The notes beneath the pieces were generated by a model. The model made no database searches, was not told where the DNA came from, and saw only the letters and a program-made list of their open reading frames with translations. Both the position numbers and the translations under genes were made by a program. This document shows positions 42,717-54,700 of a stretch of DNA of 64,000 nucleotides, piece by piece (positions within the stretch are counted from its first letter, which is position 1; every line of letters starts with the position of its first letter). Source of the stretch: Takakia lepidozioides (Eukaryota; Streptophyta; Takakiopsida; Takakiales; Takakiaceae); assembly GCA_030704615.1 (NCBI GenBank), contig CM060733.1, positions 59,210,001 through 59,274,000 on the forward strand. The letters are read 5' to 3'.

Positions 42717-44405
42717 CCCGGTTTTGGCTCTTGAGGTTGGTGGACCGCTCAGCTCAGATTCATCGCACAACGAAGAGAGTAGCTCTCAGTATGGGGTTGT
42801 TTGAAGTTTGAACGCCAATGGAACCTCTGCTGTAGGACGTTGATCTACACTTTTGCTTGTACTTTCTGCGGAGTCGTCTCCTGTTCCCCACATCGAACTC
42901 ATCATCCATTTTCCCAACCCACATGTTGGTGTTAGGCCTATCTCTGGCCTGCCCCCCATAAATTCATGGATTGTCCTTGAGAATTCAATCAAAACGTCGG
43001 ACTGCTTTCCCTCAAATCCATTGAAGGGGGACGTGGTTGTTTCCATGGAGATGATTACAAGGACTGCCCCTACATTAATCAAATCGAACCCATTGTACTT
43101 CCTTTCTATGAAGATCTAATAAATCACCCTGTCCAAGAGACTGATAGCTCTGGTCAAGAACACCGGTCTGCCTGATTGTTGCCCTAAAAAGCCTGAATGC
43201 ACCATCGGGTACTTCCAATAATCTCAACAGAATCCACTAGCTTCATGCCTAGCTTGTGGAGGGCTATCTTTGGCCCAAATCCAGAAAATAGCAGTAACAC
43301 ATTTCTGCCTTTGGGTACAGTTGTCGTAGCACGGAAAAGCGAATGGTTGTTCAATGGATGACTTCAGACCTATAACAGTTGTGGGCTTTTAACAGCCTCT
43401 CCACAATCAGATCAGATACTATAACCTGACAAGCGAACCACAGCTCTTCCAATTAGGTGTTCAATGATATGAGCTCAGCCATAGCTGAAATAGGCAGTTC
43501 CTGAATAGGTATACAGTGGGTGTGTGAAATTTGTATGGGGCTGGCTGCTATAACTACCTAGGACTTGGTACAGGTCAGAATCAGACTAAAAGACTAGGCT
43601 TCGTTGAAGCAAAGTTGATTCAGGCATTCAGCTACATTCCAGAACATCTTTGCATTGAACATAAGTACGTCATCTAGTTTCTCTGAGATGGGTGTAGGAA
43701 TGTTAAGGGCTGTCTACACGTCTACACCAGACTCGACCTTCTGGTGATCGTCTCTGTTTCAAATAGATCACTGTGCAAGTCTGATATTTCCTACCCCACG
43801 GTGTCGTTACAGTGACAAAGCGACGGTTTATGTTGCAGTGTGTCAGCAAGTTAGCTTGGATGATGGACGGTTTGCTTCTTCAGCGATTCTGTTTGACAGT
43901 ACCGAGCTATCCTACTATTCACCAAAATTCGTGCAAGCAAACCTAACTTCTCCCTCGATGATGCTAGGCCGTGTGATGGTGCCCCCACCTTGTCTTGCTC
44001 GATTTCTCTAAACGTTATTGGCCCTCGTTCGCTCATGGATTGCATACATGCTCGCTCCTGTGCGTATTCAATCATCTGAAAGTTGGAGAGGGTAAATAAG
44101 CTTAAAGCACTGCTAGGTTTCCCAAATGCTGAGAGGTGGGAAGCTTGGTCAAGGCACGCGCGTGTTGGAGGAGAATGCAGAAACTGTGAAGCAAACTGAG
44201 CCCCAGCAAGTAATCATCGCTCCTACCCGAGCCTCAGTTCATGAGAAATTGGTCTTACATCTCTCTCTCGTCGGGGGGCAGCTATGAGCATTTTAAACTG
44301 GAACCCCCAATTCCAGACTCTCTTTGGGCCCAGAAAATCTCTCTCTCTCTCTCTCTCCACTCTCACTCTCTTGCGCCCAAGCTGGGCTCGGCCACAGGGC
44401 TACGA
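42717..44405 (+). repeat. Unknown dispersed repeat, arm 1 of an inverted pair
   Basis: Blocks of this stretch recur in reverse orientation at 58252-60060. Matches: 42717-42790 with 60000-60055, 43259-43375 with 59880-59975, 43390-43850 with 58710-59120, 43935-44260 with 58384-58700, and the CT-rich end 44335-44405 with 58262-58350. The order is reversed as expected for an inverted copy. This arm has an extra segment at about 42795-43258. One part reads as LFDSTELSYYSPKFVQANL, which looks coding but matches no family I know. The CACTGCAACATAAACCGTCGC-type word near 43830 (- strand) resembles a DNA-transposon end. Confidence 0.7.
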
Positions 44406-44529
44406 AGATAATAGGAATAAAGTAAGAACTTAATGCACACATGCAACCTTTGACAGGATGGTACGCCGCTTTCCGGCATGTCAAATCTTCCCCACCCTCT
44501 CTTGAGAGTGACATGGAACTGAAGGAGTG

Positions 44530-44845
44530 TAAACTCGAGACGGGGTTACACTAGGTTACAAGACGAGGTGTGTAACTCCACTCGGGGTTACACAGAATGG
44601 AGTGTAACTCCTCTCGGTGTAACTCACACCTGGTCTCAAAATTTGACTGTCCAAATTTGGTTAAGTATAAAATGGACTAACCAGAGTTACATGAGAAACC
44701 GGGGTTACAGAGGGTTACACCGATTGGAGGGTTACACTACCGGGGTTACACCAACCAGGGTTACACTACAAGTGCCTCCCATCAAGAATCGAACCCTGAA
44801 CCTCACCACGTATAACGCTATCCCCTTACCACCATACTACCCACC
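44530..44845 (-). mobile_element. tRNA-derived SINE, copy 2, with GTGTAACCC repeats
   Basis: On the - strand, A box TAGTATGGTGGTAAG (44839-44825) and B box GGTTCGATTC (44795 on) are 44 bp apart, the exact tRNA spacing. Downstream the body (44770 to 44530) is a run of irregularly spaced gtgtaaccc/gtgtaactc words, at least ten. The flanks give no acceptor stem. It shares GGTTCAGGGTTC with copy 3. Confidence 0.65.
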
Positions 44846-44859
44846 ACAGAGAAAGATGT

Positions 44860-45990
44860 CTCACCACCAGTGGTGGAACAGACTTCCCTTGAAACTTGGA
44901 AGAATGAATCTCCAACTGGTAAATGTGCACTTTCTCTGCCCCAGAGAGTTCCACAAAACCCAGATGCAGTGACAGCTTAACCCCCAAATCCAACCACTCG
45001 TTGATATTTTCTGATACATTGTCCCGGCTGGCTCCAATCTTTCCCAGCCACGGCCCACTGCAAGCCAATGGTTTTCAAACATTCAGGATTGATAAAAAGT
45101 TAGCAAATCTACCTCCCGTATCTAGATACTGCTACATGCATTTCAATCAGGATGTTTTCACATTTCCTGGTCTGTGCTTTTCATACTGATCACTGAATGC
45201 CATAACCTTGTTAGCCTTTACAAAAGGGAATTCACCCAAGCAGCTTCATGCTAGAGCTTTTTCTTTATGTTTGTTTCTCTTTGCTGACATGTTTGGGCTT
45301 GTGGATCTGGAGCTTCAAATTCGTTCTGGAAGCCTGGGGTTCTTATTTTGGACAGCCTTTGGCAACTGTTTTTGGTCTTGATGGTTTCTTGCCTTTCCTC
45401 ACCTTTACCAAGGTGTTCAAGGAGAGAATTCCTTTTCAGTTTGATCTGGTGTCTTGCCCTTTTCCTCAGAGAAAGACAGACAGAAACAATGTGTATTAAC
45501 CAATGTGGGTGCCAGATCCAGGCTAGCAACAAACCGGTGGTCGTATGGAGACTGAAAGGTCAAGTGGACGAAAATAAAGAAGCATACCTACGAATCAACT
45601 CGAACAGATCCGAATGAGAAGAATGGGACGCCGCTGTCATCGCAATCTGTCTGGCCACCAATGTCCCTGGCAGCGGCCTCCGCGCTTATGCTGCAATCAC
45701 CGCACTCCTTTGCCCCTTTCTGGCGCTGTCCGCCTTCCTGCATCATTTGCTCGCACATCGCCAAAGACTCGCACATCCCCAAAGCCTCCATTCCACACAC
45801 CTGCGCATATGCTGCAATCGCGCGGATTTGGCATACATCGCGCGGAGATTGGCGCCATAACGAAACAAACTAGAGAAAGAGAGCCTATTCTCCCCCTATG
45901 CTAAAACCAGTTCCGACTTTGTTGTCACTAGAATTATTATTTTTATATATTTTTTAAAAGGAAACCTGGGAGCGACTGCTCACAATTCAG
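44860..45990. other. No gene identified
   Basis: ORFs such as 45248-45499 (+) and 45614-45904 (+) lack motifs and overlap antisense frames of equal length. A Pro/His-rich stretch at 45650-45830 is compositional. Confidence 0.4.
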
Positions 45991-45999
45991 GCCCTTGAG

Positions 46000-46175
46000 G
46001 AGGGGAAAAATTAACCCCCTTTCAGATAAGCCATTAGGCACACAGGTGGGAAATGTCACCACCAGTACCAACCGGTCACGAACAATCCACACACCAGGCA
46101 GGGCAGCGGGTTTGAACCCTGAACCACCAAGGCGACACACTGTGCACTTACCAGCTGAGCTACCAGTTGATGTGC
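46000..46175 (-). mobile_element. tRNA-derived SINE, copy 3
   Basis: On the - strand, A box TAGCTCAGCTGG (46162-46151) and B box GGTTCAAACCC (46118-46108) start 44 bp apart. The stems that a tRNA would need do not pair. The body continues toward 46000 (CACCTGTGTGCCTAATGGC). This is the best-preserved promoter of the three copies. Confidence 0.68.
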
Positions 46176-47290
46176 TACATTATTCCTATTGTCTTCCCCC
46201 AGAATTTCTCTTACTCTTTCTCCTCTGTTTTTTAAGTCTTGTATTATGAGTTAGGGTGTCCCAATATTTTGATCCTTCTGACAATCTATGAAGCAGTGTT
46301 TGTCTTATTGCTCTAAAGTGCAACTTGATAACAAAGCTTGGGAGAAACCCATGTGCCTGATCTGCATGCAAACTGCTGGAACCTACACACACAAGAGACC
46401 CCCTTTGAAAGCTTCAAAAGACCTGACACAGCACCCAGGTCCAGATGTTTGAGACCCTGCAGAAAAGATGTGATACTTTTGAGTTTGAATCCTTCTCCTT
46501 AACATACAAGTTGATGGACTGATGGAAATGTATGGCAAGGAGGAAGTTTCAAAGCCTAAGTTGTAAGTGCCTCAAATAGTTGTAAAATTGGGAATGTCAT
46601 ATCAAATGACGTCTACATGTAAGGGTGTCAATCAAACAAGTTGCGAGGAGTTCTCCATCCACTTTCATGCACATGCTGTATTTTCAGACGGCTGTTACTT
46701 CCTGTTCCTGGTCCTGGTCCTGGTCTCGCTGCACAGCCGAGTATTGTGTTAGTAGCACTACCTCACATAACAAACAGCTGTCAAGCTACACTAATGCATT
46801 AACATTCAGTCAATGTCTTGGTTGAGATACCAATGTCATTGTACGGTGATTTCTAGCCCATCCTCCAAGGTCACATTTCAGTAGCTGACTCAGATCTGTT
46901 CAGAAATTGGCTCCTGGACGAAGACCCCTGCCTACTCTCAATGGCTGCCAACTCTTACTGTTGAACCACTACATAGCTTCAAATTTCAAAAATTGTTCAA
47001 GTATATTGGACGTTGCTAGTGTAATCTCACAATCATTCTTTCCCACCCTTCATTTCGACTGTTCCAACCTAAATTGAGTGCACCCACGCCACACTACACT
47101 TAACCAGTCCAAAGTTTTGCAGTGCGCATGTGAGGGGAAGAGGAACACAATTGTGCTTGCATCTCAAAATGATAAAGATTTCCACTTGAGTTTAAAGCCT
47201 TCCTACCATGAATTTGAAGTATGTAGACCCACCTGCATTTTTTGTTCTTGGATTTGCTGCAACTGTAATCCCTTGGCATCTCTCACTGGG
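46176..47290. other. No gene identified
   Basis: No motif-bearing ORF; gttcctggtcctggtcctggtc is a short simple repeat at 46703-46724. Confidence 0.4.
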
Positions 47291-49274
47291 TTATCTCCTG
47301 ACTGCCAAAATCATTTCGAAATACAATATATGGCCCATAAGAATGATGAAGAAGAGGAGATACAACATAGCAGGCAGGTTTGTGGCTACGGAGAGAGGGA
47401 GATAATGAGTGGGAGCCTCAAGCTGCTGCTCAAACTGACCCCAGAACTTAGACCCAACGAGGGCAACATCTTTCATCAGTGAGGTGAAAAAGGGGTCAGT
47501 CATTTCGATGCTTTCAAAGTGGCTACAAAAACAATGCACCAGAACTTATTATCCGCATTATCTGACATATGGGTTCCATAAAAAGAAGCTTGTTAATTTA
47601 CTGTCCTCTTAGTTTGAACTTCAGCCTTAAGCTAACACTTTGTTCACTAAAAAGAGCAGATTTGTGCCTGGCTTCAGCTTACTTGGTTTTGAATAAACTT
47701 ATATGCAGGCATAAAACTATCTTGGCCTTAACCATATGGGTCGCCTTCCTATACTGCAGACCCTATTCAAGGGTAGGTCTCCTTATATGGAGAACATGGA
47801 CCCTTGCACTGCCGGATACAGTCCGCTGCACAAGAAAATTGGACAGCACCAGCATTTCCTCTTGCTTGTTTTGAGAATCTCTTGAAGTGTGAGCTTCCCA
47901 GCTGCAATGCTGGCAGACTTACATTTAAGAGCACAGGAGTAGTTCTGTGAGAATAATTCCAATTTGACTGTTGTTGTAAAACACCATGACACAACTTGTG
48001 CGTCAACCACACACCAAGATCAGACAGAAACAGATACAAGACTAGGGAAATGCAAAGAACATAGGATAGCTCACCAATTGCTGCTCCATGTACTCATCCA
48101 CAGCCCACTGATACTTGGATTGGTTCAGTCCAAACCATTCTACCAGATGTTCTTCCACCCCCAATGCCACTGGCACAATGCAAAAAATTAGTCACATATT
48201 CCTGAAAACTAAGAGTAATAGATCAGCACTGCTGGTCATACTTGCGAGACAAGGACAGTACCACCCAAATAGGTACCACTGTCCTTAAGTGTCTTTTGCC
48301 AATACGAGATGCACCAAGAAATTCAATGAGAACTATGTTGGCAAGGAGAGAATTTCCAGTCAGCAGTATATTATTGGCAGGCTTTCTGCCACGTAGACAA
48401 GATTATACACTACACAGTCTTTCTCACAATGTCAACCCTAATGAATATATTTTGGCTATTACACAATGTTCACATTCCCACCTCGCCTTAATACATTTTT
48501 TCTTACATACAGATGACCTCAGTGCAGGCTTTCAGACTACTCTCCAAGCTGATGGCTGCATCAATCCTTCCACGGGCCAAGAGAGAGAAAAGAAGGCTTT
48601 CTAAAATCCTCCTCCACAGAGAGAGAGAGACAAAGAAAGAGCTCTACAACATCAGCAGGAGGCTCAAAAGACTTTATGGGACAACGACAACTGAAGACAG
48701 AATGAACAGAACAGTGGGGCTCCCAACCATGAGCCACACTGAGAGAGAGAGTGCGAGAGAGAGAGAATGAAGTTTGGCAAAAGAATTCGACTAAGGGACG
48801 ACAATGTTGGAAGGATTTAAGGCAGACGTGTGCAGGACCAAGTGAAAAGCAAGTCTCCTCACGTAGCTGAAGGTGACATAAGGGCTACTGGATTCAGCTG
48901 GACGAGAGAGAGAGAGAGAGAGAGTGCACAATTCGAGGAGGAGCGGAGAACATACCATCCCGCAATCTTGACCAATAACTGCGTGAAGGTTTCATATTCC
49001 TTGCCTCCGCAGTTGACTCAGGTCCCATGTCCACGACGGATGAGTCAGAAAGATATGTGGTCCTGCTGGGAAACACTTGAGGAGGCTCCGTGGACGACAC
49101 TGACTCCATATCATCGTCTTCGACAATGGCTGTACTTGCAGCAGCAGATCGTCTGTCTATCCCTGTGGGAACACGGTACTCTCCGGTGTTAAAATTATCT
49201 AAGTTTCTGATAAACTTATCGTTTTGATCTTCATCCAGGAAAAATCTTGGTCTTGATGCTGGAGATTCACCCAT
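47291..49274 (-). CDS. Unidentified multi-exon gene
   Basis: The first exon (49274 to about 48950) encodes MGESPASRPRFFLDEDQ..., an acidic and Ser-rich N-terminus of about 107 residues ending WSRLRDG at a GTATGT donor. Further coding-like pieces on the same strand: SLLARGRIDAAISLESSLKACTE (about 48595-48515), PANNILLTGNSLLANIVL then RKYD (about 48395-48243), VEEHLVEWFGLNQSKYQWAVDEYMEQQ (about 48170-48085, written here as separate words: VEEHLVEWFG, LNQSKYQWAVDEY), and a hydrophobic piece around 47470-47320 (LPAMLYLLFFIILMGHILYF). Exon joins are not resolved because phases did not all agree by eye. A membrane protein with a disordered N-terminus is likely; I do not recognise the family. Confidence 0.5.
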
Positions 49275-50685
49275 AGGACCCTAACTTACACCTGCTTGAG
49301 TGCTCCACAACTGCGATGCTGGTTAACACAATTTGTGGATGTTTGAACAGTGAGCAAAGCGATGGTTAATCGATAGATGGGGCAATGGAGCACTCTGATC
49401 GCATCGGCTGCATTAATTCTCAAGTCCAATTAACAAAGTGAACTGGGACAACATTTCAAGCTACCTCCAGCAATCTCAACAATCAACAAGGGATTCATGA
49501 GCTCGACCCTTTGATGGACAACTGATGCTCAATTTAAAAACCCAAATCGCAAACAGTGATCGATAGGATCTGGAAGGGGTAAAGTCTACCTCTCCAAAGG
49601 TGGAGGTCAGTGATGGTGAACGCGGTGCCAGTCAACCTGCCTCTGTGTTTCCACCCATCTCCCGAAATAACAGGAACTCGGCAATTTCTCAACTGCGCAG
49701 GAAGTAAACCGTGTTGGGCACTCTATCTCATCATCATCAACCTCGCCAAGTCTATAAACCCTCCAGAAAACCTCTCAGATTGTACAAACTCTCACCACAT
49801 CAAAGAAGGATCTTTCCAAAGTCGAGCTCACGACCTCTATGACCTAAGCGAGAAACATATGATTCAAAATAGTAATGAATGTGATAAGGATATTCCACCA
49901 TAGATTCTATACTATCACTTGAGCACTGGCGCCTTAATTTTACCTTCCTTTCAAGTTCCTCTGTCTCTCCGAATTCTGCAGCTTTCTGGGTTCCATAACT
50001 CTCCTGCATCTATGCAGATTTTCCTCTTATGATAGCGACCATATAGCTTCAAGTACTCCAGGTTTGGGCTGTTGAGTTGTTAACAGGAATCGATCAAAGT
50101 GTGGGTGACAGGTTGGACAGGATTCTTGTGAGACAGAGATTCATGGGCATTGAATGCATCAGTGTTGACATGATTGCCAGAACCATCACCAGGACTCAGG
50201 ACATCGTGATCTGTCGTGGATCTGTAAAGTTGCACGTCTCGAATTCTTTGATATATTGTCAACACTATTCACCTTACTTCAACCTGAGGAGTGTTGCTGT
50301 TGATAGGAGATAATATTTTGATTGGTGTCGCAGGCCATAAGTTTAAGCATAAGAACCAACCCGAGCCCAAGTGCCGAGTATGCTAGACAGAGCATACGGC
50401 TGCCCAATTTGGGCGGAGGGGCTGCCCCCGCTTGTTACCATTCAGAGATCACACTCCAGGGAGTTGCAGGGAATGGCCCGTGTAGGCATATTCTAAAGAG
50501 GGAAAGGCCCCAAGCTTTCCAACTAAATCCAATGCACTCCCTTACCTGGAGCAAAGCGCTTCAGGTCGATACAAACAAAGACACGAGGTCACAAGGCCGG
50601 CATTTAGTCACAGAGACATTAATGTACTCCCGTATCAAGTCCACCCAATGGCAAGAGGCTTCCTAGAGGACAGGGAGACGTAAGG
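49275..50685. other. No gene identified
   Basis: Contains the likely promoter of the - strand gene at its left end. Other ORFs (49610-49903 +, 50322-50666 +) have no motif. Confidence 0.4.
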
Positions 50686-50687
50686 AA

Positions 50688-51285
50688 ATGAAAGAGAAGG
50701 GTTGCAAGCCCGATGTTCTGGTTTTCGGCACTATTATCCATAGCCTTGGCAAGGCTGGCGATGTAGACATGGCCCTCAGTATCTTCAATGACATGCAAGA
50801 GAAAGGCTATACCACAGATAAAATTACTTGCAATATACTAATGGATACTCTTAGCAAAGCCGGTCGCATGGAAGAGGCGTGCAAAGTTCTGCACCAACTG
50901 AAGGAAACAGGGCACTTGCCTGATATCTTCACTTACGGGATTCTTGTCAATGGCTTTGGTAAGACTCTTCTGAGAAGCCCACAGTTCCAATTTGACTGAA
51001 AAACTAGATTGATCGTGGCTGTCACTTAGAAACCTGTACAGGGTTTGGGAGAGGTAGCATTAGGGTTTCTGAGCACGTTGACTCTCAGATGTGTAGGCTG
51101 CAGTTGTTATTCATCATTTCATGCTCACCATGGGATGTTAATGTCTTATGCCAACAGGAAAGGCAGGGAGATTGGAGGCTGCTTGCACAGTCCTTCAAGA
51201 TATGAAAGCAAATGGGTGTAAACCCAACATCGTCATATACAACCACACTTCCGGCTTGCTTCTCAGAGGCAGACGAAGGCGGTGA
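50688..51285 (+). CDS. Pentatricopeptide-repeat (P-class) protein, truncated
   Basis: Two exons: 50688-50958 and 51158-51285, joined at a GTAAGA...CAG intron with the Gly codon split. They encode about 3.5 PPR motifs of 35 residues each, recognisable as GCKPDVLVFGTIIHSLGKAG, GYTTDKITCNILMDTLSKAG, GHLPDIFTYGILVNGFGKAG and GCKPNIVIYN. PPR proteins bind organellar RNA one base per repeat. The product of about 131 residues is far below the usual 400-700 and stops in LLLRGRRRR. The 5' end also begins inside a repeat, so this is a fragment, a pseudogene, or part of a longer spliced gene whose other exons I did not find. Confidence 0.75.
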
Positions 51286-51727
51286 AGTCCGCAGACTGCA
51301 CAATAAAATTTCGAAGTAGCAATTCGAAACTACCTTCAGGAAGGTAGTTAAAAACTATGTAGTTGAAGCTTGAAACCTGCAGTTAGCATTGATCTCACTC
51401 GGTTGGTGACTGCTTCTTTAAGACTTGGACTCTCGAAACCATCTTCATTCTATTTGTTCTAGGCAATGTTGACCTGTGTCCAACATTTTATACTCATTGC
51501 GCTGACTGTCTTGCCATGTCCACCACAGTTGTCATCTTAGTGAAAAACATGTATGCCATAAGCATCTCCAATTGTGGAAATTTGGAGCTCAATGGTGAAA
51601 GATGTATGAACGTACCTTGCAAGTCAACATGCCATAGCCAACCTTCCTGCACAGTAGTCAGTAAGTCCACTAGACACAATTAGAAGATGCTCTTTTGATT
51701 TGCCAAAACAACTGCAGTTTTATTCAT

Positions 51728-54700
51728 TCAAGTCTGGTGCCACCATGGAGGTCCAGCTTTAAATATGCGGTCTTCTCCCTCCCATGCAAGCACTGAAGCC
51801 TGCAGGCCCACTGCACACTTGGGCTCAGGGCCATGCTGTGCAATCCAATTCTCTTCAGCTGTCGTCATGCTATCACTCATAGGAGTATTATCATCTTGGG
51901 CACTCAATCCTGCTAGAAATGGGTCTATCTCTGGAGATTTCAGGCGAGCGGCGGCAGCTGGCATGTACACAGAGTCCCCAACAAGGGGTGCCCCTAGTGC
52001 AGCAAACTGGGCTCGGACCTGCAGCAGTGAGCAATGAGTGAACATTTTGACGCGTTGAAGCAATATTATGTAGAATGTCAACTGTCGTGCGGCACATCAG
52101 GTTTCAGCACAAATACTACTATTTAACAATCATGTTCCAATTTAAGACTATGGGAGATCATGCGCTCTGACATAAAGAGTACCAAAAACATATAAGTAGA
52201 ATGGCTACTTGATGACAACATAATTTTCATTGAGAAATCTGGAGGCCACATATAACCTTCTAACAGCTCTTTGTTGCCCTTTCAGAAGGTCTCTTTCTTC
52301 AGGTTGCAATAAGTTTACCTTGAATTGGTGTACCTGTGCATGAAATTACTTTGCAGGTGAAGGTTCAGAAACCTGCTCAATGGGATCAGTTTGTGGAGGA
52401 ACTGTGTAAACGAGAGATTTGTAAATTAGTTAATTGCCAGCAACCAAGATGGACACAAAATGCTGTAGTTATCCTCCATTGCACCGACTCCTCTGAAGTT
52501 GCACACAGGTGGAAGGCAACAGAAAAGATTAGGGCTTGACACCTGATGAGTGCGCCCTGTCAGAAGATGAATGGGACATTCATAAGCATGAAGACGAGGA
52601 TCCCAGCCACAATCCTCGATGCCATACTGAGCCTCTAGGGCAGAGCCTGGCCATGGCACTTGCTTGCAGTCCAAAACCTCCAGTAAACAATGGAACCAGC
52701 GCTCATAAGACTCTGTAGATGGAGCCAAACAATTTCAAGAGTAAAGACGTTTGTTTGACGACATATGATTCTAATCAACACATGGCTGCAGGAAAGAAAG
52801 AAGGGAATTGTATGACATCTACAGGGATCATAAAGAGCTTATGGGACAAAGGAAATGAGGAAAAAGCACAGGAAAGTGTGCCCCAACAAGCCTGTTGTTT
52901 TGAGATCCTTGGCTTTTAGACACAGGATACTCTCTAGCAGTTCATACGAACCTTGGCTACAGTGAAGTCTGAGGCTGTAGTTGGGGGGCTACTGGAGCCT
53001 CTTGTGGGGTTTCAGTCTACTCAATCCGAAATTGCCCTTCTGGGATAATGACAAGGTTCCAGTTCAGGGAATCGGGCGTTGGTGAGTACTTGATTGCATG
53101 GAGGGGATACTAAATAGCATGGAGTACACAACCCACACTAAGAAAATGACCTCACAAGTTGTATGCTCGGAACCTCCAATGACAAACAACGCATTTGAAG
53201 GAGTAAGGGCCAAGGCTGAGTTTTCATGCAGCAGGAGCAGAACAATGTCACGCAACAAAAGCAGACAAGGGGAAAGACAATAGAAACACGTACTTTCACT
53301 AAGAATTCGAGGTGCATAGCGGTCTGGCCGCATGAAGTGAGAGTGACGCCCGTGACTTACAGGAGCTGCTGCTAAGGCGCGATACTCTTTCTTTACTTTC
53401 CTCTCCTGAAGTCATGGCAATAGAGGATGACGAAGAAAGTTGGATCAATGCACCAACCCTGTACAAACCTGGTATGCATTCCTTTAACTCAATCAATACT
53501 GACATGGAAAAGGTGGAAATGTTCAATGGACTAGCAATACGGTTGGACTCCTGAGTCCAGAGCATCACTACAAAGAGATGACTGTAAAGAGTGATAACTC
53601 ACACATTGGTGATTGCCTAGATCGACCTCCAGATAGTCAAAACCAAGAATCTCTCTTCCTGGCAGAAAAATTAAAGAATGTGATACAGACCCGCAGCAGC
53701 TTATGAAAGTGTGAAGAGAATTGTCTTGTCTTCGCAAATACAACACTGCAAATAGAGCAAAGGAAAACGTTTGTCTCAGCTTCTGTCCACCAAAGAGCTG
53801 ATTACAATACTTACAATTATGGCCATGATACCAAGGAGGGCCTCAAACTTAATGACCTAATCCAACCAATCAATGAGGTTCCAATGTCACTGATTGACAT
53901 GGTGACAGACATTTGACATTTGACATCAGGCTTAGAGAAGGATGATGCAAAAACAGCACAAAAGGTACGTAGTCATCAGACACCGCTACATGTGTAACCA
54001 GGTTTCTCCAAAGCAGAAAGGGGGCGAAGGGGAAGAGGAGGAGAGCAGCATGAGGTCCCTATTTCAGGAGAAAGTTTGCTCCAGTAGTTGATGTCTTCTG
54101 AAAATGAGTTTATTCAGTTCTTAGATTGTACTCATAAGACGTAGTTTGCCGTAGCCTTGTGAGTTTATTCAGTTCTTAGAAAAAGAGGAAGGAGTTTATC
54201 ACAATCGCAGGAGGCCTAGAGGGTCACAGGACAATGTACTCAAAAGACGTTGTAAAATTTGTAACATTTTTCTGGGTTATTTTAATAAAAACAGAAAAGA
54301 AGGTAGGGAGCACACCATCCTTCAGTGCATCCATCAATCTGATGGGTGAGAATAAGAGGATGCTGGAGCCCCAATGCACGCCCGACAAACGTTGCACACA
54401 TCTCTTCCAAATTGTCCACTGTGCCACCTACCTGACATAACAAGAAACTGCACTTTGTAACTTGCAGTGTCTCTTTGACACAATCCATCTCTTAAAGACC
54501 TGAACTCCCCCCATGTCCAATTTACAGTAGACCCATCCACCCAATGTCATAATGGATTGAACTCGCAAGCACCTCCAGTGCCCTCATTGCACTATCCATT
54601 GGAGTACAGCCTCTCCAACATCAACAACTCTGAGACAGGCAGATGTTTTTTTAATCTTTTACAAAAAGGCTTTCCCGGTATTTATTTATTCCATTTGCAA

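Noticed and set aside
44530-44770. Interstitial telomere repeat
   Set aside because: The word is gtgtaaccc/gggttacac at irregular spacing, not TTTAGGG or a regular variant.
46108-46162. tRNA gene on the - strand
   Set aside because: A and B boxes are well spaced but acceptor and anticodon stems do not pair, and the sequence continues as a SINE body.
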